DNA of 64,000 nucleotides from Mactromeris polynyma (Eukaryota; Mollusca; Bivalvia; Venerida; Mactridae), in the NCBI GenBank assembly GCA_032209605.1, contig JASFXZ010000020.1, positions 2,673,501-2,737,500 on the forward strand. The letters run 5' to 3'. How positions within the stretch are numbered: the first letter of the stretch is position 1; each line of letters opens with the position of its first letter. A model generated the notes under the pieces. It was not told the origin of the DNA. It saw only the letters and a program-made list of their open reading frames with translations, and did not search any database. This document shows, in pieces, positions 48,101 to 51,838 of this stretch. Made by a program: the position numbers and the translations under genes.

Positions 48101-48976
48101 ATGACTGAGTGTGTACACTCACTGTGTAGATGGTCAGTTGAGTTATTGTGTCTAACAGATACTTTGCCTGACCTTATTTCCTGGTTCTTCCCTTTGTATA
48201 CCGATTGCTAAGTTAAAGCGTCACCAGTATATTTGTATGCCCCTCCATTCTAAGAATGATGAAGGGGCATAAAGTGTTACCCCAAACCGTCTGTCTGTCC
48301 GTCAGTTCATCCATGCACAAAATTGGTTTCTGATCACTTATTCATGAAAGGATGTATAGATTCAAGTCATATTGCTTCAAATTTATAAATCTTTTACGAA
48401 CCAAATATTTGCATTCCACTGAAAAGCCCATTGCAGGGACATTCTTGTTTTATGGATGCATCTAGTTGGGATTAGAAATGACGCATTCTCTGGCACTTAA
48501 CTCTGTATGTTGAGCTACTATAAAACTGATAAAATTTGCAACATCGAAATGTTTGCACAACTTTTTGAATCAGGAAAGTCGTGCAAATATCTCTGAGAAT
48601 AAATTTTCTTATGACTCATGTCATGCATCAGTGATTTGCAAACATTTCCACATTCCAAACATTTAAAATCACAGAGTCACAACTACATTAGTTCATGCAA
48701 ATATATTTGTATACAATATCTGGGCGAGTGTCATTTAATATCATTGTTATTTATGACTTCTGTCATTGTTTACAAATTGTATGTAATTGTTGAATTGTGA
48801 GCACTATTTATATTTTCAGGGTATTATCTATCATAATGTTTTGTTTGGAAAATATTTTCAGGACTAAATTCTTCGAGTTTGATATGAAGCCAGTGTGTAA
48901 ATTTTGCTACGACAAGTTCCCGGGGGAACTGAAGAAACGACTGAAGAAAGCTTATGAGGAACAGAATAAAAAATAA
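3867..48976 (+). CDS. LIMS1: PINCH/LIMS five-LIM-domain focal adhesion adaptor (whole gene, spliced)
   Basis: Spliced gene. Shared exons are 40525-40635, 41205-41250, 42494-42560, 43360-43480, 44166-44315, 45800-45895, 46862-47058, 48006-48081 and 48862-48976, all with GT-AG borders and matching phases. They encode 325 residues, the usual PINCH length, with five LIM domains opening at CRRC, CGKC, CHKC, CGAC and CFTC and a basic tail ending in [14 protein letters not shown]. Alternative first coding exons start at 3867, 9043, 32919 and 36564. All end in phase 2 and would give proteins of about 374, 349, 403 and 359 residues. PINCH proteins bind ILK through LIM1 and, with parvin, link integrins to actin; that role is family knowledge. 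The exon structure is read directly from the sequence. Human LIMS1 also has several N-terminal variants. The introns host a retrotransposon and several satellites. Which first exons are transcribed is not shown. Confidence 0.93.
4013..7235. other. LIMS1: LIMS intron, no coding exon seen
   Basis: AT-rich. A repeat-like stretch at about 4385-4690 (GGTGGATACAGG...GGGGCAT...CCCCTCC) probably derives from an old element. Nothing else recognised. Confidence 0.5.
7236..7375. mobile_element. inverted-repeat element, family 2 (copy 1)
   Basis: Ends TACAGTTGGACC and GGTCCGACTGTA. The interior has ATTCATCGGGTCCGA and GATACCAAGTGTTTGTATAG, shared with copies near 12300, 43505 and 51347. Confidence 0.75.
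8579..8728. mobile_element. inverted-repeat element, family 1 (copy 2)
   Basis: Ends TACGGTGAAACCTCAATAAT and TGAGGTTTTACTGTA are complementary over about 15 bp with mismatches. Non-coding, 150 bp. Confidence 0.75.
9043..9113 (+). CDS. LIMS1: LIMS alternative first coding exon B
   Basis: Short exon of 23 codons plus two bases, starting [20 protein letters not shown] and ending AAT AG before a GTAACC donor, phase 2. ERTQSFR resembles a basophilic kinase target (RxxS-like), but that is only a motif reading. It joins the shared exon at 40525 in frame for a protein of about 349 residues. Confidence 0.65.
9808..9940 (+). repeat. interspersed repeat, family 5, copy 1
   Basis: Shares TATTGCCATATGGGGCAAAT, GCTTACTGTCAGTACATG, a GTCACAC/GTGA segment and AAGAGGTTGGAAATCGTA with 45962-46086. 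Confidence 0.85.
9941..12254. other. LIMS intron, no gene seen
   Basis: Contains an A/T-only tract at about 10436-10515 and TTGACCTTGA repeats at about 10610-10685. Short frames only. Confidence 0.55.
12255..12446. mobile_element. inverted-repeat element, family 2 (copy 2, left end decayed)
   Basis: Shares TTTCGAAAAGCCCATTTCAA, AGAAGATACATGGGGCCTGA and AGAAGGTTGTCGAATAAATG with the copy at 51347, and ends GGTTCCACTGTAC. Confidence 0.65.
12980..13125. mobile_element. inverted-repeat element, family 1 (copy 3, truncated)
   Basis: Carries CCACCTCAATAAGAAGACCA and GGTCCCAAGTGTGG and ends TTGAGGTTTTAATGTA; the left end is decayed. Confidence 0.6.
14785..14990 (-). repeat. interspersed repeat, family 4, copy 2 (inverted)
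   Basis: Reverse-oriented copy: GCAGGGATTTCCCTGATGCA at the left, GGACCCCTAGCTGAAAAATC at the right. Confidence 0.85.
14991..17081. other. LIMS intron with one weak exon candidate
   Basis: Mostly AT-rich non-coding. The frame 16281-16525 (82 codons, hydrophobic, GTGAGA donor in phase 2) could be a further LIMS first exon but has no homology or composition support. Confidence 0.4.
17082..17160 (-). mobile_element. tRNA-like SINE head (minus strand)
   Basis: Reads on minus with a perfect B box GGGTTCGAACCC after TGACGTCTTAGGGGTCGT; the A-box region is poor. Confidence 0.55.
17831..17910 (+). mobile_element. decayed tRNA-like SINE head beside the 33-bp satellite
   Basis: TTAGCTCCAGCAGTAGAGCT is A-box-like, and ACATTCAAACT is a degenerate B box 40 bp on. 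Ends about 50 bp before the satellite. Confidence 0.5.
17961..20409. repeat. 33-bp satellite array, about 74 units, with higher-order duplication
   Basis: Unit CCTATAAACACCTGTAATTC plus 13 bp (ACTCTCTGAGGAA). Because 33 is divisible by 3, it stays open in frames on both strands ([11 protein letters not shown] and [11 protein letters not shown] repeats). Unit variants (TTTGAGG, CACACTC, GAAGAAC, GAAAACC) recur in the same order: 18330-18668 matches 19243-19581 at 913 bp, and the stretch near 18085-18250 recurs at +1797. The array lies in a LIMS intron. Confidence 0.95.
20410..21180. other. intronic spacer, nothing recognised
   Basis: AT-rich sequence after the 33-bp satellite; short chance frames. 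Confidence 0.5.
21181..21297 (-). mobile_element. SINE fragment (body only, inverted)
   Basis: Reverse complement matches the body of the SINE at 22651-22870 (GTTGGTAACCC, GGAAC, GACCAC). No tRNA head. It abuts the family 3 element at 21298. Confidence 0.75.
21298..21521. mobile_element. short repeat, family 3, copy 2
   Basis: Same inverted ends, core and tail as 1331-1537, with the left part GAGGGCATATTGGTTTGCAC intact. Confidence 0.85.
22651..22870 (+). mobile_element. tRNA-derived SINE
   Basis: The A-box-like TTAGCTCGGTCCGTAGAGCA and a perfect B box GGTTCGAACCC at tRNA spacing, then a body with GTTGGTTGGTAACCCAGGAAC. The same body occurs inverted at 21181-21297. Confidence 0.85.
22883..23205. 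mobile_element. inverted-repeat element, family 1 (copy 4, interrupted)
   Basis: Left end TACAGTAAAACCTGTCTTAA, right end TTGAGATTTCACTGCA, with AAGACCATC segments near both sides and about 150 bp of other sequence between them. Confidence 0.5.
23668..23860 (+). repeat. interspersed repeat, family 4, copy 3
   Basis: Same order of GGGGTCCTTGG, CCCAGATATGCAGTTTATAC and GGGAGTCAGGGACTCAAG segments as copy 1. A diverged relative sits at about 40665-40815. Confidence 0.85.
24203..25280 (-). repeat. Ngaro split direct repeat B2 (3' end of element)
   Basis: 1078-bp copy of B1. Its outer edge TTATCCTGG at 24203 is the 3' end of the element; upstream is LIMS intron sequence. Confidence 0.93.
24526..25028. 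repeat. five tandem stem-capable units in B2, with covarying arms
   Basis: Units start at 24526, 24638, 24744, 24844 and 24950 (spacing 112, 106, 100, 106). Each unit opens with a 5-6 bp arm plus GGGCT and closes with AGCCC, a 5-6 nt bulge and the complementary arm. Units 1, 2 and 4 use CCGAGA with TCTCGG; units 3 and 5 use CGAGT with ACTCG, so both sides change together. Weaker copies appear on either side (about 24391-24460 and 25040-25110). The same block recurs in B1 at +1530. Function unknown: an RNA packaging or priming structure, or a recombinase-binding array, are possibilities. Confidence 0.8.
25281..25500 (-). other. unique 220-bp segment between A2 and B2
   Basis: This piece is not repeated at the 5' end of the element, nor next to B1. 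It holds no open frame of note. A GGGAGGGTGGGTGG run at 25487-25500 is on the plus strand, so the element RNA has a C-rich tract there. Confidence 0.6.
25501..25732 (-). repeat. Ngaro split direct repeat A2
   Basis: 232 bp matching A1 at 31900-32131. It abuts B1 directly at 25732/25733, so the A2-B1 border reproduces the joined ends of the element. Confidence 0.93.
25733..26809 (-). repeat. Ngaro split direct repeat B1
   Basis: 1077 bp matching 24203-25280 at an offset of 1530; the one difference I found is an A-run of three instead of four at about 26694. It starts 106 bp past the SGNH stop codon. It carries five tandem stem-capable units at about 26056-26558 and short meaningless open frames. 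Confidence 0.93.
26056..26558. repeat. five tandem stem-capable units in B1
   Basis: Copy of the block at 24526-25028 shifted by 1530 bp, with the same paired arms. Here it lies directly downstream of the SGNH frame, so it would form the 3' UTR just after the coding part of the element RNA. Confidence 0.8.
26916..27685 (-). CDS. Ngaro SGNH/GDSL-like hydrolase, probably spliced
   Basis: The main exon 26916-27538 encodes about 206 residues. The blocks of SGNH hydrolases are visible: block [12 protein letters not shown] (Ser nucleophile, ~7), a Gly-rich block II (GYGG, 34-37), block III HCGGND (65-68) and block V DGVHL with Asp156 and His159. The frame has no ATG. A short first exon ATGG at 27685-27682, a GTAAC donor and an acceptor TTTAG at 27539 would remove 143 nt and start the protein MVWCLGSS; unspliced reading hits a stop nine codons in. 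SGNH frames are reported in some Ngaro elements; their substrate is unknown. It lies between the recombinase stop and B1. The frame is intact. Confidence 0.82.
27723..28730 (-). pseudogene. Ngaro tyrosine recombinase with in-frame TGA
   Basis: One reading frame from about 28730 to the stop at 27723, broken by TGA at 28530-28532. The upstream part ([20 protein letters not shown]...) is the N-terminal SAM-like domain; the downstream part keeps the catalytic set. Numbering from 28484: Arg92 (FFRVGEIT), His204-x-x-Arg207 ([12 protein letters not shown]), Trp230 ([12 protein letters not shown]) and Tyr238. The enzyme would insert a circular cDNA without target duplication. A single G-to-A change of a Trp codon would explain the stop, but that is inference. 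Readthrough is possible but there is no sign of it. The frame overlaps the RT frame and lacks a clear ATG. Confidence 0.9.
28628..30247 (-). CDS. Ngaro reverse transcriptase / RNase H
   Basis: Open frame of about 539 residues with no ATG at its start; it opens upstream inside the end of the Gag frame and is probably reached by frameshift or reinitiation. RT signatures are KMDIKSAFR with the first catalytic Asp (~153), [13 protein letters not shown] (~185-197) and YLDD (~219-222). RNase H follows, with Asp of LFTDSAG (~386), Glu of FLEMIP (~425), Asp of [10 protein letters not shown] (~450) and Asp of [10 protein letters not shown] (~500). This RT-RH order with no separate connection domain is that of DIRS/Ngaro elements. 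It copies the element RNA into DNA. The frame is uninterrupted and overlaps the recombinase frame by about 100 bp. Confidence 0.93.
   Translation of the reverse strand: MQLGYSPVILNKITQYLKLYPNKQDADCLEQGFKYGFKLHYTGEGFNKDVKNLKSAYLHPKELKDKIMKEVNLGRMIGPFKEPPFDKMKISPVGLVPKSDGNWRLITHLSYPSGTSVNDGINDSMCSVTYTSFDDVTRMIFKLGKGALMAKMDIKSAFRLLPINPKDFHLLGVKVKGQYYIDRMLPMGLSLSCALFETFSSFLHWLVQYKSTIDSLDHYLDDFIFAGESESNNCLILVQQFNDICKEIGVPIAEDKSVGPTRVLIFLGLEIDSINMCIRIPVEKIEHLKSILLEMIGKNKLTLKELQSLVGKLNFVSKAIRSSRAFLRRFYDAMIGLKQPHHRLRINYELRQDLLMWINFLNNFNGVTYIPDEIWLNSNSLQLFTDSAGSADLGCGCYLRGKWAFYPWPQEWADTDWIRDISFLEMIPVILALYIWGNELRQQNIVLYIDNEALVHVINKQTSKSKRLMFLVREFVLLSMKLEICFKALHISSANNVIADSISRMQWARLRQVAPDAAEYPELLPISFHCLISKMKLRG
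30252..31088 (-). CDS. Ngaro Gag-like protein with CCCH and C2HC zinc knuckles
   Basis: 278 residues from ATG at 31088. The N-terminal half is unremarkable; the middle (about 120-200) is helical with Trp and Tyr ([23 protein letters not shown]). The C-terminal end has C-x7-C-x4-C-x3-H (CFDFNYRQC...CQFKH), then [13 protein letters not shown], then an Arg/Gly-rich tail RGRGPRFQK. This knuckle pair followed by a basic tail fits an RNA-binding capsid-like protein of DIRS/Ngaro elements. The stop at 30252-30254 lies inside the open RT frame, which is +1 relative to this one. The frame is intact. Confidence 0.85.
   Translation of the reverse strand: MSKRTNDDCAAGGSEHGDVGEPGKRLCAEQSGNTTIYGLNLDSLGSPKPIESVHNNLGANVSLSNREKITDGQFIDLNLLLSTNIETVDNKLSINASGELILKPSNPKIKITNIETWTDAFIIFSSIYLTAHRDKAQDLLYYMNVIRTGAKRHGGMGWKNYDEQCRLRIASDPTHYSYARVDYELWLIYMASNGTQQPNQEAYQFKARKCFDFNYRQCTQPNCQFKHTCLICNFNHPSRNCFRSEYRGRGSTTWRASASQGQSRPYYRPRGRGPRFQK
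31675..31709. repeat. poly-T tract (about 35 bp)
   Basis: Homopolymer in the 5' leader of the Ngaro element, between A1 and Gag; it reads as poly-A in the element RNA. Confidence 0.9.
31900..32131 (-). repeat. Ngaro split direct repeat A1 (5' end of element)
   Basis: A 232-bp copy, same length and apparently identical to 25501-25732. Its outer edge (GTCGTTA at 32125-32131) is the 5' end of the element; beyond it the host intron resumes. Confidence 0.93.
32250..32402. repeat. 21-bp minisatellite, about 7 units
   Basis: Units of the type GACTGTTGGACAATAGGCTG repeat with drift (ACAT, GCAT variants). It starts about 120 bp beyond the outer end of Ngaro repeat A1. Confidence 0.85.
32919..33151 (+). 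CDS. LIMS1: LIMS alternative first coding exon C
   Basis: ATG plus 76 further codons and two bases, ending ATT GG before GTAAGT, phase 2. The peptide starts [20 protein letters not shown] and contains [11 protein letters not shown], closely matching [11 protein letters not shown] in first exon D. It lies about 0.8 kb downstream of the retrotransposon boundary. It would give a protein of about 403 residues, the longest variant. The base composition is less AT-rich than the flanks, which supports real coding. Confidence 0.75.
33152..34854. other. LIMS intron C-D, no exon seen
   Basis: Contains a C-rich run at about 33940-33965 in an old repeat (GGGGTGGGGGTGGGG at 33914-33928). No supported frame. 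Confidence 0.5.
34855..35375. repeat. 37-39 bp minisatellite, about 13 units
   Basis: Unit TAGTACACACACTCCTTGTT followed by GACTGCCCCTCCCCAATC. The plus strand is pyrimidine-rich. Open frames across it ([13 protein letters not shown]) are artefacts of the period. It lies between LIMS first exons C and D. Confidence 0.93.
35965..36235. repeat. tetranucleotide (AATC)n tract with an inverted (GATT)n arm
   Basis: A pure CAAT run covers about 36098-36186. Upstream at 35995-36040 the complementary GATT/TTGA repeats occur, so the two arms can pair across a short spacer. Confidence 0.9.
36564..36664 (+). CDS. LIMS1: LIMS alternative first coding exon D
   Basis: ATG then 33 codons in all plus two bases, ending in an AG before GTGATC, phase 2. 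The peptide starts [20 protein letters not shown]. It shares the RLQSL/KLQSL...ES-LFQRRR pattern with exon C, so the two first exons look like duplicates. It joins the shared LIM exons in frame for about 359 residues. Confidence 0.72.
37259..37602. repeat. 21-bp minisatellite, about 16 units
   Basis: Unit TATAGATATACTCTGGACTG plus G, nearly uniform. It gives an open frame (YLYQSRV repeats) on the minus strand that I do not regard as a gene. Confidence 0.94.
37831..37925 (+). mobile_element. decayed tRNA-like SINE head
   Basis: TGGTCGGGGGTACGGAGCAC resembles an A box and GAGTTTGAAACC a B box, at tRNA spacing. Confidence 0.5.
38013..38165 (-). mobile_element. tRNA-derived SINE with 11-bp target-site duplication
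   Basis: On the minus strand a tRNA-like head (AGCTACCTCCGTTGGTAGAG, then ATCCGGGTTAATTCC as a degenerate B box) is followed by a body ending ACGGCGTAAACCCCGATGAA and an AAACAAACAAA tail. AGAGAAATCAG occurs directly on both sides (38002-38012 and 38166-38176). An intact, recent insertion. Confidence 0.9.
38940..39130. repeat. degenerate short tandem repeat (TATTGAAGAGTTTTATTCA units)
   Basis: About five diverged units containing GAAGAGTTTTATTCA and CAATCCTGACTCC, with irregular spacing of roughly 25-60 bp. Confidence 0.7.
39311..39540. mobile_element. mariner-like MITE with perfect 20-bp inverted ends and TA duplication
   Basis: CAGGGTGTTAAAAAAGTTTG at the left and its exact complement at the right, flanked by TA on both sides. 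Complementarity continues with mismatches for another 20 bp. 230 bp, no coding. TA target and CAGGGTG ends fit Tc1/mariner; the transposase source is not in this window. Confidence 0.88.
40525..40635 (+). CDS. LIMS1: LIMS shared exon 2 (LIM1, first zinc module)
   Basis: The acceptor is TTTTCAG and the donor GTAAGT. It encodes SDMSMGIGV then CRRC and HPHC of the first zinc site of LIM1, the ILK-binding LIM domain in known PINCH proteins. Two methionines just before the LIM (MSM) could act as an internal start, as in the short human form. Confidence 0.92.
41205..41250 (+). CDS. LIMS1: LIMS shared exon 3 (LIM1)
   Basis: A 46-bp exon that completes the split Val codon, then encodes [15 protein letters not shown], nearly identical in pattern to human PINCH LIM1. 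The acceptor is TTTTAG and the donor GTAATT; it ends in phase 0. Confidence 0.92.
42494..42560 (+). CDS. LIMS1: LIMS shared exon 4 (end of LIM1, start of LIM2)
   Basis: Encodes [19 protein letters not shown] then GKCG, giving the last zinc ligands of LIM1 (C and D of CEHD) and the first CxxC of LIM2. The acceptor is TTTCAG and the donor GTATGT. Confidence 0.93.
43360..43480 (+). CDS. LIMS1: LIMS shared exon 5 (LIM2)
   Basis: Encodes [25 protein letters not shown] and GFVKNAGR, the core of LIM2. The acceptor is ATTTAG and the donor GTGAGT. An inverted-repeat element (family 2) starts 25 bp past the donor. Confidence 0.93.
43505..43686. mobile_element. inverted-repeat element, family 2 (copy 3)
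   Basis: Starts TACAGTCGGACCTCGTTCA and ends ATGTCCAACTGTAC, in the LIMS intron just after exon 5. Confidence 0.7.
44166..44315 (+). CDS. LIMS1: LIMS shared exon 6 (LIM2 end, LIM3)
   Basis: Encodes [18 protein letters not shown], then LIM3 [12 protein letters not shown] and [10 protein letters not shown]. The acceptor is TTTCAG and the donor GTAAAA. The next intron begins with a 19-bp minisatellite about 110 bp downstream. Confidence 0.93.
44428..45345. repeat. 19-bp minisatellite, about 48 units, in the LIMS exon 6-7 intron
   Basis: Unit CTCAGATTCACACTCAAGT. A period of 19 leaves all three frames open with a 19-residue super-period, producing a spurious 377-residue frame. A block with an irregular junction (44851-44925) recurs at about 45266-45340, so part of the array was duplicated by about 417 bp. 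Confidence 0.95.
45800..45895 (+). CDS. LIMS1: LIMS shared exon 7 (LIM3 end, LIM4 start)
   Basis: Encodes [20 protein letters not shown], then [11 protein letters not shown], the LIM3-LIM4 junction typical of PINCH. The acceptor is TTGCAG and the donor GTACAA, phase 2. Confidence 0.93.
45962..46086 (+). repeat. interspersed repeat, family 5, copy 2
   Basis: See 9808-9940; about 85% similar by eye. Lies in the LIMS exon 7-8 intron. Confidence 0.85.
46862..47058 (+). CDS. LIMS1: LIMS shared exon 8 (LIM4, LIM5 start)
   Basis: Encodes [42 protein letters not shown] and then CFTC of LIM5. LIM4 in known PINCH contacts NCK2. The acceptor is ATTACAG and the donor GTAAGT. Confidence 0.94.
47718..47956. 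mobile_element. short repeat, family 3, copy 3 (LIMS intron)
   Basis: Same core and tail; lies 50 bp before the exon-9 acceptor. The longest left half, with GGTCTGCACATGTCGGTCGG. Confidence 0.85.
48006..48081 (+). CDS. LIMS1: LIMS shared exon 9 (LIM5)
   Basis: Encodes [20 protein letters not shown] then RKMSQ, the middle of LIM5, which binds RSU1 in known PINCH proteins. The acceptor is TTTCAG and the donor GTAAGT. Confidence 0.93.
48237..48460. repeat. related repeat starting with a palindromic TATGCCCCTCC/GGGGCATA
   Basis: ATGCCCCTCCATTCTAAGAA pairs with GATGAAGGGGCAT just downstream; then a GTCTGTCTGTCCGTC run follows as in family 3. Probably a relative of family 3. Confidence 0.5.
48862..48976 (+). 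CDS. LIMS1: LIMS shared last coding exon (LIM5 end, C-terminal tail)
   Basis: Encodes [20 protein letters not shown], then [18 protein letters not shown] and TAA at 48974-48976. The acceptor is ATTTTCAG. The Lys-rich tail corresponds to the ELKKRLKK tail of vertebrate PINCH. Confidence 0.94.
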
Positions 48977-49120
48977 ATGTATTGTTTACCTATTTATCGT
49001 TTATATCTATATTGTGTATTTGTTGTTCTTTTTATACTACTACTGGGCATAAGTCTAGCCATTAGCTAACATAAACCATATTTATATACTGGTCAAAATC
49101 CGCCCAGTTTGTTTTTTGAA

Positions 49121-49300
49121 TACGGTGAAACCTCAATAATAAGAACATCCTTGAAAGCTGGTCTCAATATTGAAGTGAGGTGGTCTTGATACTAAAATGG
49201 TGAATTAAGAGCAAAACAGAGAAAATGGACTTGAAAATTGTGTTAGTAATTTTGATGTGGACTTATGATTGAGTTGGTCTTGAAGTCAGGATTTACTGTT
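49121..49300. mobile_element. inverted-repeat element, family 1 (copy 5) in LIMS 3' UTR region
   Basis: Left end TACGGTGAAACCTCAATAAT, right end GTCAGGATTTACTGTT. If LIMS uses a polyadenylation site beyond 49300, this element is within its 3' UTR. Confidence 0.7.
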
Positions 49301-49544
49301 TCTACTTTCTGATGGTGATCTGATACGATGAACATGATTTGGACAAATTTTCAACAACTTTTTTCTATAGTTTAATTTATTTGAATGATAAATATTATTA
49401 CTTAATCTAATTAAAATCAACACAAGATGTATCCAGTGACGTTTTAGAAACAATGTGAAATAGTGCTGTTGAGTTAGCGGTTTTGACCACAGTATGTATT
49501 TCATACTAGAGTATTGTTTTATTACTTTTTGGATTTTACTATGG

Positions 49545-49550
49545 AATAAA
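49545..49550 (+). terminator. LIMS1: candidate LIMS polyadenylation signal (proximal)
   Basis: AATAAA about 570 bp past the stop codon, followed within 10-25 bp by a GT-rich stretch. A plausible proximal site; usage unknown. Confidence 0.4.
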
Positions 49551-51149
49551 AATTCTGTTTGTTTGTTCACTTGTAAGGCGTCCATTTTTACCAGTGGCAT
49601 CTGCATATCACTTCACTCATACAGAGAATCAAGATTGGCTTAATTGTCTTTTAATTGGTTGAGAAATGCATTTGAGATTTGTTGAAACATTATGTACGAA
49701 GTTATGTATGTTAATGCAAAGGCTTTATTGAAAGTGCTTGAAAAAATGGTAAAATAATATGGTCATAATTATGCATATTTGATGTTGTAACAATGTACAC
49801 ATTTTTCAATATTGTTGATTATGAAATTGTGTGTTTGCCATTATCTAGTATAGCAATAATTGTAGATCTGTGAAGTTATGGTTATAAAAGTTTGTATGAA
49901 GTCCACATGATTTCTTAAAACTCTTATGTTCTGAACATGGAAGATTTTTGGTAAAGTAGAAACTTCAAGTAACCATGGTGCTTGACATTCAATTGGAATA
50001 GCTTTACAGTCGTAATTCTGCAATTATGGGGTCAACTGAAATGGCAGTTACAATTGTCGTAACTCGTGACGTTTGTACAGAGATATATATTGTTTCTAGA
50101 AGTTCATCAATTCAGTTTTTTAAATTTGCCTGTCTCTCTGTTAGGGATTCCGTGTCAATTATTTTTCATTTTTTATCATCTTTTTTGGGTAAAAAGTATA
50201 TTATTATACATGTCATGTTTACTTATGGTATATTGAGCATAGACTTTTCTATAAATATATATATATTACAGTGCCATGCCACATATATGTACTGAATCCT
50301 GTATGCCACAGATGTCATATTACATTACGTTTTTTATATAATTTCAAGTATCCAGTATGCAAAACAATGCTATGTAATTCAGTATTGGTTCTGTTACTGT
50401 ATTGTTATGTGTTTCAAAATTACACCAAAATCTTTGCTGTGTAAATATTCATTATAGTATAATCATCAACTTTTTGCCTTTTGGTATAATTTAACCTATA
50501 TTCTTTGAATATTACTAAAAGGTATGTAGACTTAGTTTTGGACAAAATATCCTTTGTCATAAATATGAGAAAATCATTGATAAATGCCTTAATACAGATG
50601 TAATCTACAACATTGTATTGTCCCTTTTCTTACATTTTTCCCAAAACCAGGAATACAAATGTCCGATACTGGTATATTCTATCCTCATCTATGGTACGAG
50701 TCAGTTCTAGCATTCTTAATAAGAAATATCTGTATCTGACTCATGTTTTGTAGCTCTAGAAAAATTTAAAGAAAAGTTATATTGCAATGTTTGTATGTCT
50801 GTATGAAGGCATTAACATGTCATTTTTCTCAAACTAACACACAGCATATTTTGATAGGAAAAATGACTAAGCGTCTTTAAACATGTTTCATTATTATATT
50901 CAAGTATGCATGCTTATTTATGTTTTATGAATAATGCTTAAATTGTATGCTGCTGAATCTTATATCTGTGCAATAAATGCCTGTGTCTATATTGGTGTGA
51001 AGTATTACGATGATTTTGAACGATTTATATGTTTAATATTAGTGTTTCAGGAATATTTAAGTTGCCAGTTGGCATTTTGTTTCAGTGCCTTTATGATTGG
51101 AATAGTTTTGGGAACCTGATATGATGAGAAAAGCACCCACAGACTAGCA

Positions 51150-51155
51150 AATAAA
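51150..51155 (+). terminator. LIMS1: candidate LIMS polyadenylation signal (distal)
   Basis: AATAAA followed by a GT-rich tract (TGTGTACTGTGT) 20-35 bp downstream, the expected layout of a cleavage site. It would give a 3' UTR of about 2.2 kb. Confidence 0.35.
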
Positions 51156-51346
51156 CTTGCGGTGTTTTATTTTGTGTACTGTGTAAAAATGGTGAAACAT
51201 TTGGCATATGTGTTCAAGTTTTCTTAAGAATATTTTCAATTTACCTTTTGATAGTTAACTATAATCATTAATGCATATTTTGTATACATGTCATGTAACT
51301 GTGGTACTGATTAAATATGCTTATATAGGTTCCTTTTATTTTAAAT

Positions 51347-51529
51347 TACAGTCGGACCTCGTTCATTCGAATTCATCGAGTCCGAAATTTTATTTCGAAT
51401 AATACATTGTTTCGAATAGCCCATTTCATTTTGATGTGCCTAAGAAGATACATCGGGACCTGATATTTATTTCGATTGATACCAAGTATTCGGAGAGAAG
51501 GTTGTCGAATAATAGAGTTCCGACTGTAT
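51347..51529. mobile_element. inverted-repeat element, family 2 (copy 4, best preserved)
   Basis: Ends TACAGTCGGACCTC and GAGTTCCGACTGTA are inverted repeats with a 1-bp offset. The interior carries TTCGAATAATACATTG and TTCGAATAGCCC. Non-coding. Confidence 0.8.
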
Positions 51530-51654
51530 ATAGTCTAATATCTTTGATATATGTAAGAATATTTATAAATATTTTTTTCTTGTTTAAGTATATAAGTATA
51601 TACAAACAGGGTAGTCATGGTGATTAATATAATTAGTTGTACATTTTCCATCAT

Positions 51655-51838
51655 GTACGGTGCAACCTCTCCAGAGCAATACCCTTTGGAAGATGCAAGT
51701 TCTGGCTGCTGTTGAGAGGTTGCTGTTGTAGGGAGGTTAAGTTGATAGTTATTGTGTTTTACAGAATATTGATATCATTGTTGAAGAGAGGTTGTTGCTA
51801 AAAAAAGGGCTGGTCTGGAGAGACTGCTCTGTACTGTT
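51655..51838. repeat. possible inverted-repeat element (ACGGTGCAACCTCTCC ends)
   Basis: The left end GTACGGTGCAACCTCTCCAG and right GAGAGACTGCTCTGTAC are partly complementary; two GAGAGGTTG motifs lie inside. Only one copy here, so weak support. Confidence 0.4.
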